From Neospora caninum Liverpool (taxonomy: Eukaryota; Apicomplexa; Conoidasida; Eucoccidiorida; Sarcocystidae): DNA of 64,000 bases. Positions 47,527-56,450 of the stretch are shown in pieces. The stretch covers positions 558,001 through 622,000 of the forward strand of contig NC_018396.1 in assembly GCF_000208865.1 (NCBI RefSeq). The letters are read 5' to 3'. Position 1 is the stretch's first letter. Each line of letters starts with the position of its first letter. Under the pieces are notes generated by a model, which saw nothing but the letters and a program-made list of their open reading frames with translations, had not been told where the DNA came from and made no database searches. Both the position numbers and the translations under genes were made by a program.

Positions 47527-48539
47527 ATGGCATCTTCTCGGCTTTGCCAGTGCCTCGCCGCCCGCGGCCACAGCGGTCTGCTGTCTCTGTCCGCGCCCCG
47601 CCTGGGAGCGCCGAAATTCGAGCGAAAAATGCTCGGATCTTACCCCGTCGCTCCCGAATTCGAGATGGTATGGCGCGACCGCTTGACGGCGCACGGCGGC
47701 TACATCCAACAGACCATTTCGCCGTACCAGCTGAAATTCATCTACCCCTTTTGGCATACCTTTGCTGCTCGGTAAGAGGCGGGGGGGGGGGGGTGCGAGC
47801 GTCGGGCTGTCTCCCGAGCCGCGCGAGAAACGGAAAAGAGAGCGAGGAGGGTTCGATGTGGCGCGGGAAGAAAAGGCCGAGGGAAAGAAAGGCGAGAGGG
47901 ACTTAAGCGCTCGCTTCGCCAGACAGCCGAGGGTGTACTGAGCGCGTGCACGCGGCCACAGACTGCATCGTTTCAAAATGGGGAGACACGAAAATGTCCC
48001 CGACCAGAAAGGATCCCCTACACACACACACACACGCAGACGCGGGTATCCGTGAAACCTCGCGGTTTGTCCGTCTCGGCCGACGCGGGTCGATCGCAGT
48101 GGTCTTCTTCAAACTCGGAGAAAGTCGGCTGTGGTGCGGCAAGCGCCGGGACGGCGAGAGAAGCGTTCGATGGGAAGTCCGTTCTTCTGTGTCCCGTCAA
48201 CTTGTGTATTTGCTCACGCCAGTTTTTTCAGCGCAATGTCTCGCTCTCGTCTGTCGTCCAGGAGGATGGGTTTTTTGTTTCTCTCCTTCGCTTGTGACGT
48301 TCCCGCGGAACGGCCGTGCACAAGTCAGTCAGTGCCCCCGTTTAAGGCCGTGAAGGCCATCGCCTCGGTGCGCTTTTCACTCTGTTCACCCCCACTGTGT
48401 GTGCTTTCCTCTTTTTAGATGCTGGTCCAAGTGCAGCGCGTACGCGTGGCCGTGGCTGTGGCCAGGTTTGATTACTTTCGGTCTGATCAAAAAGATGAAC
48501 CACGATGTCGAGGAGGACATCCGGGACCACTACTGGTAA
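47527..48539 (+). CDS. QCR8: Cytochrome bc1 complex (complex III) subunit 8
   Basis: A two-exon gene of 121 aa. Exon 1 (47527-47771, phase 2, donor GTAAGA) has a Ser/Arg/Leu-rich N-terminus suited to mitochondrial import, then the conserved stretch GGYIQQTISPYQLKFIYPFW. That corresponds to the ISYSLSPFEQRAFP-type motif of QCR8/UQCRQ. Exon 2 (48419-48539, acceptor CTCTTTTTAG) gives a single Trp-rich membrane span (YAWPWLWPGLITFGLI, about residues 90-105), then a charged tail ending DHYW and stop. QCR8 is a small inner-membrane subunit needed for complex III assembly and ubiquinol oxidation. The stop codon overlaps a strong donor (CTG|GTAAGC). If used with the acceptor at 49201-49210, the protein would end ...HYWY with stop at 49215-49217, one residue longer. 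I recall T. gondii QCR8 mapping to this locus but could not check it. Confidence 0.85.
47781..47793. repeat. G13 homopolymer in QCR8 intron
   Basis: Thirteen consecutive G residues begin nine bases after the 5' splice site of the QCR8 intron. Confidence 0.9.
48020..48035. repeat. (CA)n microsatellite in QCR8 intron
   Basis: A short run of about eight CA units in the QCR8 intron. Confidence 0.85.
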
Positions 48540-51500
48540 GCACCTTGCTCGCGCAGCGGGAGAAACTCCGTGTCGTCAAAACGCAGCGCTCAGGGGCCGA
48601 GGTGGAGAAACGGACTCTCGTTGACGGGCGTCGCAGAGTATTTCGCAACGCACGCGCAGGCGTTTCTGGAATGCGGCGCCTGCCGCGGTTGGTTTTCTTC
48701 GACTCCGGCAGAGAGAAGGGAACTTGCGTGCGCATCTTCCGGATATGACGCGTGGCTCAGAGATCCGTGAACCGGAACGCAGTCATCCTTTGAACTTGGT
48801 CGTGTGCAAGGCAAACACTTTGGTTGGGCGAGAGGAGCGTTGTCCCATCGAGCGCGCCCCCAGGAGGCGATCCTGGCGGGCGTTGTTTACTCGGAAGCCT
48901 CAGCTAGGCAAGCTGACGGCTGCCTGAGGCGGCCTGTCGGCCCTCGGCTCTGTCCCCGGTTTTCGTTGAGTTCGTGTCTCGTGTTTTCCCTGATTGTCGC
49001 AACTGTTTTTGCCTCCGCCGTCTTCAATGGACAGACAGACGGGGCTCAGTGCAAGCGGGGGTGGTGTGTCGAGAGCGCGGCGTCTCGCCTCTCTGGTGTC
49101 CCCCGGAGAAGAGAGGAGCGGTGAGGCGAATTACAGAGGAAAGGGGAACCGCGCGTCGAAACAGAAATCACCGTGTGCGTGTTTTGTTGATTTGGGTGTT
49201 TTTGCCGCAGGTACTAAGCGCACAGAGCGTGGTTTCTGTGACTCATCAGGCTTGTCTCGCTGCGGCGTGCGTCGATTCTTTGGTTGGGTGCCTATCCTTT
49301 TCAGCTTCGCCTCTGCTTGCCGGGAAGAATCCGCAGCCCCCGTGCCCATGAGAAAGAGAGACTGTCCGAGTCGTTTCTACGGCTCTCCAGAACCGCGCAT
49401 GGGAAACGAAAGGACTCCATTCACCAGGAGTCAGTGAAAGCCGTGCCTCTCATCGTTGCAGGGGAGTTGTGTGTCACACGTTCGGAACGGCGCACTGAGA
49501 GGAGTCACAGCAACTCCCCCAGGGGCGCCGGTGGTGTGTTTTGTGTTTCTTTTCGTTTGGAACTGCTCTTGAAACACAGTCGCGAAAGTGTAACGTTTCA
49601 CTTGATACAGATCCCCAATTTCTCCGTTGCGGCGGGCGCACGCAGTCCCACACGTTTGACGTCGCTCAATTCGTGACCCTGGCAGGTCAGAAATCAGGCG
49701 GCGGTACACTTGTTCAGCGAATGTAAACCGTCTCCGCAGAGCACTAGCAAAACAGAGGAACCCCGCATAGGACGGGACTAAGCGTGACGTGGCGCTTGGT
49801 GTTGCTTCCGCGCGCTGTACACCTCCAGAGACAGAGACAGCCGTCACGCAACTTTAAAAACAATACGCGTTACCCATGAAGAAACGCGGCAGGCTCAAAG
49901 CTTCCAAAAAGACGACGCACCGCCAGCGGGATTTACGGTTGCTAGCAGATCGAGTACATGCCTAGCACGCCGATGTATCTTGGCGGTTTCTGTGCATGCG
50001 TTACACCCCGTACAAAATACAAGTCAGACTCTACGGCATCACCCGCCTCTCTCCGTACGACGTGACTCCGGACGAGCTCCCCCCGTTGAAAACACAGATC
50101 GCAAGTTTCTTAAAAGTTAGTCGGTAACAGTTGTGCCCTTGAATGCTCGTACCAGCCGACACAGACGAGCTGGAGACGCATACTCGACTAGGTGATTTTT
50201 CCACAAAAAGTGCATCAGTCTTCTTGGCCACAAAAGCGCAGCCTGAACGCTGTGTATACGTCGCGCGTTTCACAGCCTCCAGCAAGGCAGAGGGAACAGG
50301 ATCCATAGTCGGGAACAAGCAAACCCGCTGGGCGTATCGCTTCACCACTTTGAGTCACGAGCTCTTGACGGCTGTCCGTTTGGAGAAAACCAATCCAAGG
50401 CGACCTGCCGTATGTAGCATCTTCACACGATCCCATGCACGTGTGGGACCATGAAGAGAACAAGTACGCTGCTACTACCTAGGCTTTCACGACTTCCGAC
50501 CACTTAATCCTTTGAAGTTACATCGGCAGGCTTGGCGACTCTCTACACGCACGCCGAAGCCCGCCACACTGTATTCGTGTAACTAGGTGGTCAAGGTGCG
50601 CTAGAACGTCAGTTTCACACCGCAGGACCAGCTAGACACACACGCAGAACAATCTTGCCGCCGAAGGATCCGACAAACGGGTTGGTAGGCGTGGAAACAC
50701 GCGACGATGTGGAACGAGGCGGCGTTCTTCGTGACCAACCGCCTGTCCAGCATCGTCAAGAGCGCCTGATTCCTCAAACGCGACGCGAGGTTCTGGGATG
50801 TGGAACATCGAACTGGAGTCACTGCCAGGGTGAGTCGGATGCCTCTCTGGTGTGGGCAGGCCCCGTCCTCGCCATATCTGCCTCAGACACACCAAACGTA
50901 GGAAACGAGGAGCTTGGAGGCAAAGAGAGAGGGTGCAATGCTGAAGCGCCGGAGCAACGCGAGAGCTAGACAGATGGGAAGAGAGGATCGGACTCTCAGA
51001 CTGGCCCAAGCTGCAGACTGCTTTTTTGCCTGGTGGTGCCATGTCAGATCTCGACCGTGTCGCTGGCTGCGGCGCCGTGCACTTTCTCGCCGGTCTGTGC
51101 CGCGCTTCCGTTTTGGTTATCTGTGTCTAGGCGTGTTTCTAGAGTTGGAAAAGGTATGCATTAGTGGGCATGGCACACACGAAACTGAGGAGTTAGCCCG
51201 TGAAAACACCACCTAGGCAAGCGGGAGGACCTGTTTCAAGGGGGACCTCCGAGGCCGGCCGCGAACCAGCTGTTCGGGATCCGCCGCGTGTAAAACTTTG
51301 ACATTCACCACACCACGTCTTTGGTGCATGAGGACAACGTCTGTACAGACCTCACGCAGTGCGCGCATCACCACGGTTTTCGTTATCTGGTAAGGCGTCG
51401 TCCCTCGGTCCACCTTCACCGACATCGACCGTCGCTTGCGTCCACGCGACAGTGACACATGCAAACTGCGTTACCGGTCCCCTCCTCTCCCTCTCGCGTA

Positions 51501-51938
51501 CCCCCCGCGGAGGCCGGCCGCTGCGAGCATAGCCGTTGTGGCACAAACCCTCTGCACCAAGAGCGCTTTTGGTGAAAGACAGACAGGCGCGTCGACATGG
51601 CCAGCGGACCTGGGATGGCCTCGCTGAGACCGCGAACCGCCAAATCTGGAAGCCTTTCCCATTGCTGAGTGGCGAACACTCGCTCGCTACTGGCCAACTG
51701 TCTTTTGTCTCTAGATACGGTTCAGTTGTCTTCTCTCCTGTGTCAGGGGAGTCTGTTGCACGCATGCGACTCGCCAAGGCGACAACCGTTTGGGGCGTAA
51801 GGAGGACTCGGACGACAGGAGCCGAATCGCGCACATGCCTGAGAACGTTTCCGGCACGGCGCGGACTCCGCGCAAAAGTGCTGCCAGGCCAGCGTTGTCT
51901 TCGCCGGCTGCCTCTCGCCCCCCCCCCCCCCGCGTCGA
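48540..51938. other. 3.4-kb convergent intergenic region
   Basis: It lies between the QCR8 stop and the AP2X-1 stop and should contain both 3' UTRs, or a short terminal QCR8 exon at 49211-49217 if the alternative splice is used. Frames here either lack ATG starts or overlap on both strands without a protein-like core. A minus-strand ATG frame at 50632-51042 is the longest, but nothing in it is recognisable. Confidence 0.5.
51917..51931. repeat. C15 homopolymer just past the AP2X-1 stop
   Basis: Fifteen consecutive C on plus, hence G15 in the sense of AP2X-1, beginning seven bases after its stop codon, so at the very start of its 3' UTR. Confidence 0.9.
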
Positions 51939-54900
51939 CTACCTAGATCCTGAACTTCCGGAGGGCGGAGAGCCGGCGGAGCCTGACGCCCGCCCGGAAG
52001 GAGAAGAAACCGAGCGCGTCACAGCTACGGGACCTCGCCCGCCTCCTCTGGTCACCATGGTGGACTTGGGAGGCGCGTCGAGAGAGAGACTCGCAGTGTC
52101 TCTTGCCACAGAGTCCCCCTTTCTCCCGACACCCTTCTCGGCGGATGCCGCGCCTGCAGCGGCCGTGCTCCGGCGCGTACCCACGCCCTCACTGGGCCCC
52201 GCGCCTGCAAACTCGCCAGCAACGAGACTGCCGCCCTTTGGCGCAGCGGCGGGAGCGAGAGAGGCGCCAGAAGCGCAGGGGTGGGGCAATTCGTTCTTGG
52301 GTCCTTGCCGCGAAAGGGATAAAGCGGATTTCTGCTGCGACTGCGGCGAGCGGGTTTGTCCCGCACCTGCGGCTGCGGCGGCTGCGGCGGCTGCGGCGGC
52401 CTCCTCAGCCTCTCGCTGGAGTCGCAGCTTCGCCTCTCGCGCCTGTTGGCGCCTCCACTGCTGTCGAAGCAGCTTTTGCTTCTTCTGTCTCTCTTTGTTC
52501 TCGATTTGTCTCCTCAACTCCTCTTCTTCCTCTGGAGTCAACGGACGACCCGACGCGAGGGCTAGCTGTGCGGCGCTGAGCGCAGAGCCCCTCTTGGCTC
52601 CGGCCCCGCCCACCCCCGGACCCTTCGCCGTCGCCCTGCGGCCTGCGAGCAGAGGCGAGGCCAACTGTCTCGCGATCTCTTGCTTCCTCTCTTCCATCAT
52701 CGCGCGGTGTCCGTTGTGTTGCCACCGCAGCCATTCGGAAGCGTAGAAATGGGCCTTCGCGTCTCCCAAGAACGCGACACTGAACTTCTTTTGGAGAAGC
52801 TTCAGACACCGTCTGCGCGCCGGGTCCAGAGCGGTTCGCCCTTCTTCAGCTTTCTTCTCGCCTCTGCCGCGCGTCGCCGCAGGCTTCTCCGCACCCCGCG
52901 TCTTCTCTCGCTCTTCTTTGCTCGCCTCTTCCGGCTGCGCCGCTTCTTCATCTTCCCACCGGAGACAGGACGCAATGTAGCAGTCGGCCTCGCGGTCCCA
53001 GTACAGCCTAGGCAGAAAGACGACGCGCTTTCCAGCGCTCTCTGCGGCGGCCGCGACGGCCGCTGTCGCCGCAAGGCTGCCCTGAATTCGATCCAGAGGA
53101 GAGGAAAACGTCTGAAGTGTGCACGGATCTCTCCATCGATAGATCGCCTCAACGGGCGCGTGGGCCTCGGGAGGCTCTCGCGCGTCTGCCGGCCTCCCCG
53201 CCCCCAAGCGGTCGTCTCGGACACCCGCGGAAGCGCCGCCCGAAGGAGCAATGTCAGATGTCGAAACAACGCCCCCCGTTGGCGCCTCGCCTCCCGCGCC
53301 ATCCAGAGTGACGTCGCACACTGCGTACTGGAGCGAGCTCGCCGGCACGGGAAGAAGAAGACCCCGCTGGCCTGCAGCGCCCTGCAACACACTCTCGCCA
53401 AACGCCCGGGTCGTGCACGCGCAGTACAGGCGGAGACGATCGCGACGCGTTTGGCCGGTCTCCTGGCTCCATCCGAGCGCGGCGCTGCGCGAGGAGCCGA
53501 CCTCGGCTGTTCTCGCAGGAATCCGCCGCGGGAGGAGACAGTAGCAGCAGCGTGGGACTTCCGGGAAGTGTCCGTCGGCGGCGGGAAAACGCGTGGCCGA
53601 CGCAGCCGCGTCAGAAAGGGACTCGAAGTCCTCCGAATCACTCGATTCTGAGCCGAGCTCCAGGCTCGCCGCTTCTTCGCTTCCACTGTCTCCCTTGTGG
53701 CGCTTCGCGGCCGAGGCGTCGTCGGTCTCCCTCGCTGGCTTTCTGCGAGTCTCCGAGTTCGGCCCCTCCCGCCTCACGGGCACCTTGCGCACTGGCGAAG
53801 CTGGGCGGACCCACAAGCTCTCCCACCTGGACCCTCGCGTCCCGTGTCCACTTGCGAGTGGAGAGTCGCCATCGGCGAGGAACCAGGAGACGTCGAAGCG
53901 CAGTCCCTCGTTCTCGTCTCGCCCGCGGCCTCGCCCCCGCTCGCCGTCGTCGCCCAACGCCCCACTGCGCGCTCCAGCAGTCGCCTTTCCGGACCTTTTC
54001 GCTGCGTGCTCGGTCTCCGCGGAAGGTTCCCCGCCACTCCCGACTTTCGGTTTCTTCACAGGCGCCGATCCCAGACCCAGCGGGAGGAAGTCGAGCGGAC
54101 TCGGCTCGGCCCCACACAGGTCCCAGCTCGGGGTGTTCTTCGCCTTCGCAAGCTTCCCAGGATGGGCCCTCGCCGCGCCAGGTGCTGCGCGGCAGTCCGC
54201 GAAGCCGTCGGAGACATGCACTCTCTTCCTGCTCAGCGCGTCTCCGGAACCGAGCGCGACGCGCTCGCCCTGAGGCGCCAGGACGCGCGAGTCCACGCCG
54301 GCGCCGCCCCAACAGACTGCCGCGACGGGGTCGACGCATGCACCGAGCGTGAGTGTCCCCTGCTTGCTCGCCAGAGCACAGAGCTGCGTGGCCTGGCTCC
54401 GGCCCGTCCCCACAGGAGCCTTCTCTCTTTTGTCGACCGCAGCTGACGAGCCGTCCTCGTCTCGCGGAGCCCCCAGACTGGGCGAGCTCGCAGGGGTTTT
54501 GTGTGGCGACGCGGGGAGCAGACCCGCTGCGGCGCGCGTCCAAGCTGCCTCGCCCTTTTCCATCTCGTCGAGAGTCAACCCGGACCAGTACTCGGAGAGA
54601 ACGAAGGGCGCCCCCCCCCGCGACTTCCCCGCGGCGCTCTGGACTTGCCCCGCCTTCTTTTTGGCCGCCGGGGCTCCGGGCCCCGCGAGGCCCGCGGGCG
54701 TCGAGGCAGAAGGGGATGCGAGAAGGGACTTGCCGGAAAAACTCGCTTGCGGGCCGGCGCTCGGCGACGCCTTGAGCCACGCGTCGTGAAGCGCGGCGCT
54801 CGCGGCCCCCGGGGCCTTGTGGCTGGGATGTTTCGCGGCTCCAGGCGAGGGCGTGGGCTTTCCGACCGCGGCTGCAGGTCCCCCAGGAGACACCCCGCCC

Positions 54901-56450
54901 CGCCGGCTCGGACTCGCGCTGCGGCTGCTCAAGCTGCTCCCCGGGGCACCGTGGGGCGAAGGCGAGACACCCGCGCCCTGCCGCACCGGCTGGCGATGGC
55001 GCAGAGACCGACGGAGACTGAGTAACCCCTGCCCCGGGAACACAGGCTCGGGGCGAGGCGCCTGACCCCCCGGCGGAGACAGCGGAGACGCTGCGCTTCC
55101 CGCTGGAAAACATCCGGGAGAACCAGGAAACGCGGGGGGAACCTCCTGGGGGGCGACGGGACAGAGCGCACCTTTCTCGGACGGGTCCGGAGCTGCCTGT
55201 GGCGCGGCCGCCGAGGCAGGGAGAGGCGCGCTGCCTGGTGTGGCTTCTCTGGCGTCCTGGCTGTGAGGGGACGGGGAACAAGTCGGGCTTTTCCGCGAAT
55301 TCGAAGGGGAGGGCGAGGCAAAGATGAAGTGCCGGTCGTGGATCAGCGCGGGGTCTGGCTGCCGGCCGTTCTCACGTGTCGCTTTCTTCGCTTTCGAGGA
55401 AGGCCCTCCAGGCGCGTTTTCGCATTTCTGTGTCACAGGAAAAGACTCTTCACTCTGCCGGGTCGCGGGACTGCCTTGGCTATCCCCGGTCGAGACATCT
55501 GCACACTCCTCCGGAGTCTCGGCCCGACACTGCGCGGCCTCCGCCATCGCTGCCTGAGGAGACGCACTGAGCTCTCTCCGGGCACTCTCCGCTGTGTCTT
55601 CTTCCGTTTCTGAGTTTGCCACAGCGGAGCTCGCACGCCCGTCTCTCTCCACAGGCTTCGCCTTCCGCCTGTCCTTCTCTTCGTCTCCACCCCCGCTCCC
55701 CTTCTTGGCCTTCTTCATGACCTCGCGAGCTTCGTGCAACTGCTCACGCTCCGCAAAGGCAGAGGGGGGCGAGGCAGCCGACGCGCAGGAAGTAGGCCTG
55801 CCCCGGGCACAACTCGCGTTCTCGACACTCTGGGCGAGACTCTTCGCGGACGCGCCTGTCTCCTGGGCGGGTGGAGACAGAGAACAGACAGAAGCCGCCT
55901 CCGCAGCCGCACCTCGGTTCGTCGCGCAAGGACTGCACGAACCCGAGAGATCTCCCGAAGAAGCGGGAGAGGGGGAGGGGCGACCGTCTGGCGACACAAT
56001 GCGTGCAGCGAACACCGCGGTCGCCACGCAGCCGCTAGTTGGGCGAGAGGGGGAGACAGGCAGCGAGGCTGAAGCTTCGTTTGACCCAGGCTCGAGCGCA
56101 GGAGACTTCTCCCCGGAAGGCAGAACAGAGACATCTGTCTCTCCACCAGGAAACGCAGCAGACGCAGAAACGTCTACACTCCGCGATTTACCTCGTTTGC
56201 CGCGGGTGCGTCCACTGCCGTGCCTGCCGCGTGAGTCCCCCCCGGCCAACTGAGGAGTCGAGACGCCCGGCTTTTCTTCGTTAGGTTCTCTGGCCAGACT
56301 TCTTCCTTCTTCTCGTTCTCGCGTGGCTCCTGGGGCGGTAGGAGACAGGTGAGACGAACTGTCGTCGTCCATAACAGCCGAGGGGACAGAGGACCGCGAA
56401 GCCCGCCGATCGTTCTTCAGAGACGAGATCCCTCTTTTGTCTCTATCCAT
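51939..56450 (-). CDS. AP2X-1: ApiAP2-family transcription factor (AP2X-1)
   Basis: A single-exon frame of 1503 aa from the ATG at 56450 (the frame opens slightly upstream, but only at TTG) to TAG at 51939-51941. Most is Ser/Ala/Pro/Gly-rich and disordered. Near the C-terminus is an AP2-like region: strands VVFLPRLYWDREADCYIASC (Y at residue 1150) then LRWED, and after about 50 charged linker residues KKFSVAFLGDAKAHFYASEW (F at residue 1223). This matches the GVYWD...W.A and K.FSV..G...A...A pattern of apicomplexan AP2 domains, with the loop expanded. Downstream are a Glu/Arg/Gln coiled-coil stretch, a poly-Ala run (about 52370-52400) and a Gly/Ser tail. ApiAP2 proteins are the main sequence-specific DNA-binding regulators in these parasites. 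I recall AP2X-1 at this T. gondii locus; the sequence supports an AP2-like domain, the name rests on memory. Confidence 0.85.
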   Translation of the reverse strand: MDRDKRGISSLKNDRRASRSSVPSAVMDDDSSSHLSPTAPGATREREEGRSLAREPNEEKPGVSTPQLAGGDSRGRHGSGRTRGKRGKSRSVDVSASAAFPGGETDVSVLPSGEKSPALEPGSNEASASLPVSPSRPTSGCVATAVFAARIVSPDGRPSPSPASSGDLSGSCSPCATNRGAAAEAASVCSLSPPAQETGASAKSLAQSVENASCARGRPTSCASAASPPSAFAEREQLHEAREVMKKAKKGSGGGDEEKDRRKAKPVERDGRASSAVANSETEEDTAESARRELSASPQAAMAEAAQCRAETPEECADVSTGDSQGSPATRQSEESFPVTQKCENAPGGPSSKAKKATRENGRQPDPALIHDRHFIFASPSPSNSRKSPTCSPSPHSQDAREATPGSAPLPASAAAPQAAPDPSEKGALCPVAPQEVPPAFPGSPGCFPAGSAASPLSPPGGQAPRPEPVFPGQGLLSLRRSLRHRQPVRQGAGVSPSPHGAPGSSLSSRSASPSRRGGVSPGGPAAAVGKPTPSPGAAKHPSHKAPGAASAALHDAWLKASPSAGPQASFSGKSLLASPSASTPAGLAGPGAPAAKKKAGQVQSAAGKSRGGAPFVLSEYWSGLTLDEMEKGEAAWTRAAAGLLPASPHKTPASSPSLGAPRDEDGSSAAVDKREKAPVGTGRSQATQLCALASKQGTLTLGACVDPVAAVCWGGAGVDSRVLAPQGERVALGSGDALSRKRVHVSDGFADCRAAPGAARAHPGKLAKAKNTPSWDLCGAEPSPLDFLPLGLGSAPVKKPKVGSGGEPSAETEHAAKRSGKATAGARSGALGDDGERGRGRGRDENEGLRFDVSWFLADGDSPLASGHGTRGSRWESLWVRPASPVRKVPVRREGPNSETRRKPARETDDASAAKRHKGDSGSEEAASLELGSESSDSEDFESLSDAAASATRFPAADGHFPEVPRCCYCLLPRRIPARTAEVGSSRSAALGWSQETGQTRRDRLRLYCACTTRAFGESVLQGAAGQRGLLLPVPASSLQYAVCDVTLDGAGGEAPTGGVVSTSDIAPSGGASAGVRDDRLGAGRPADAREPPEAHAPVEAIYRWRDPCTLQTFSSPLDRIQGSLAATAAVAAAAESAGKRVVFLPRLYWDREADCYIASCLRWEDEEAAQPEEASKEEREKTRGAEKPAATRGRGEKKAEEGRTALDPARRRCLKLLQKKFSVAFLGDAKAHFYASEWLRWQHNGHRAMMEERKQEIARQLASPLLAGRRATAKGPGVGGAGAKRGSALSAAQLALASGRPLTPEEEEELRRQIENKERQKKQKLLRQQWRRQQAREAKLRLQREAEEAAAAAAAAAAAGAGQTRSPQSQQKSALSLSRQGPKNELPHPCASGASLAPAAAPKGGSLVAGEFAGAGPSEGVGTRRSTAAAGAASAEKGVGRKGDSVARDTASLSLDAPPKSTMVTRGGGRGPVAVTRSVSSPSGRASGSAGSPPSGSSGSR

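Noticed and set aside
50632..51042. 136-aa minus-strand ATG frame between QCR8 and AP2X-1
   Set aside because: It has an ATG but no leader, conserved-looking core or splice context, and it overlaps equally long plus-strand frames in a convergent intergenic region.
53638..55281. 547-aa minus-strand and several plus-strand frames inside AP2X-1
   Set aside because: They are GC-rich shadows; the 1503-aa frame carries the AP2-like motifs.
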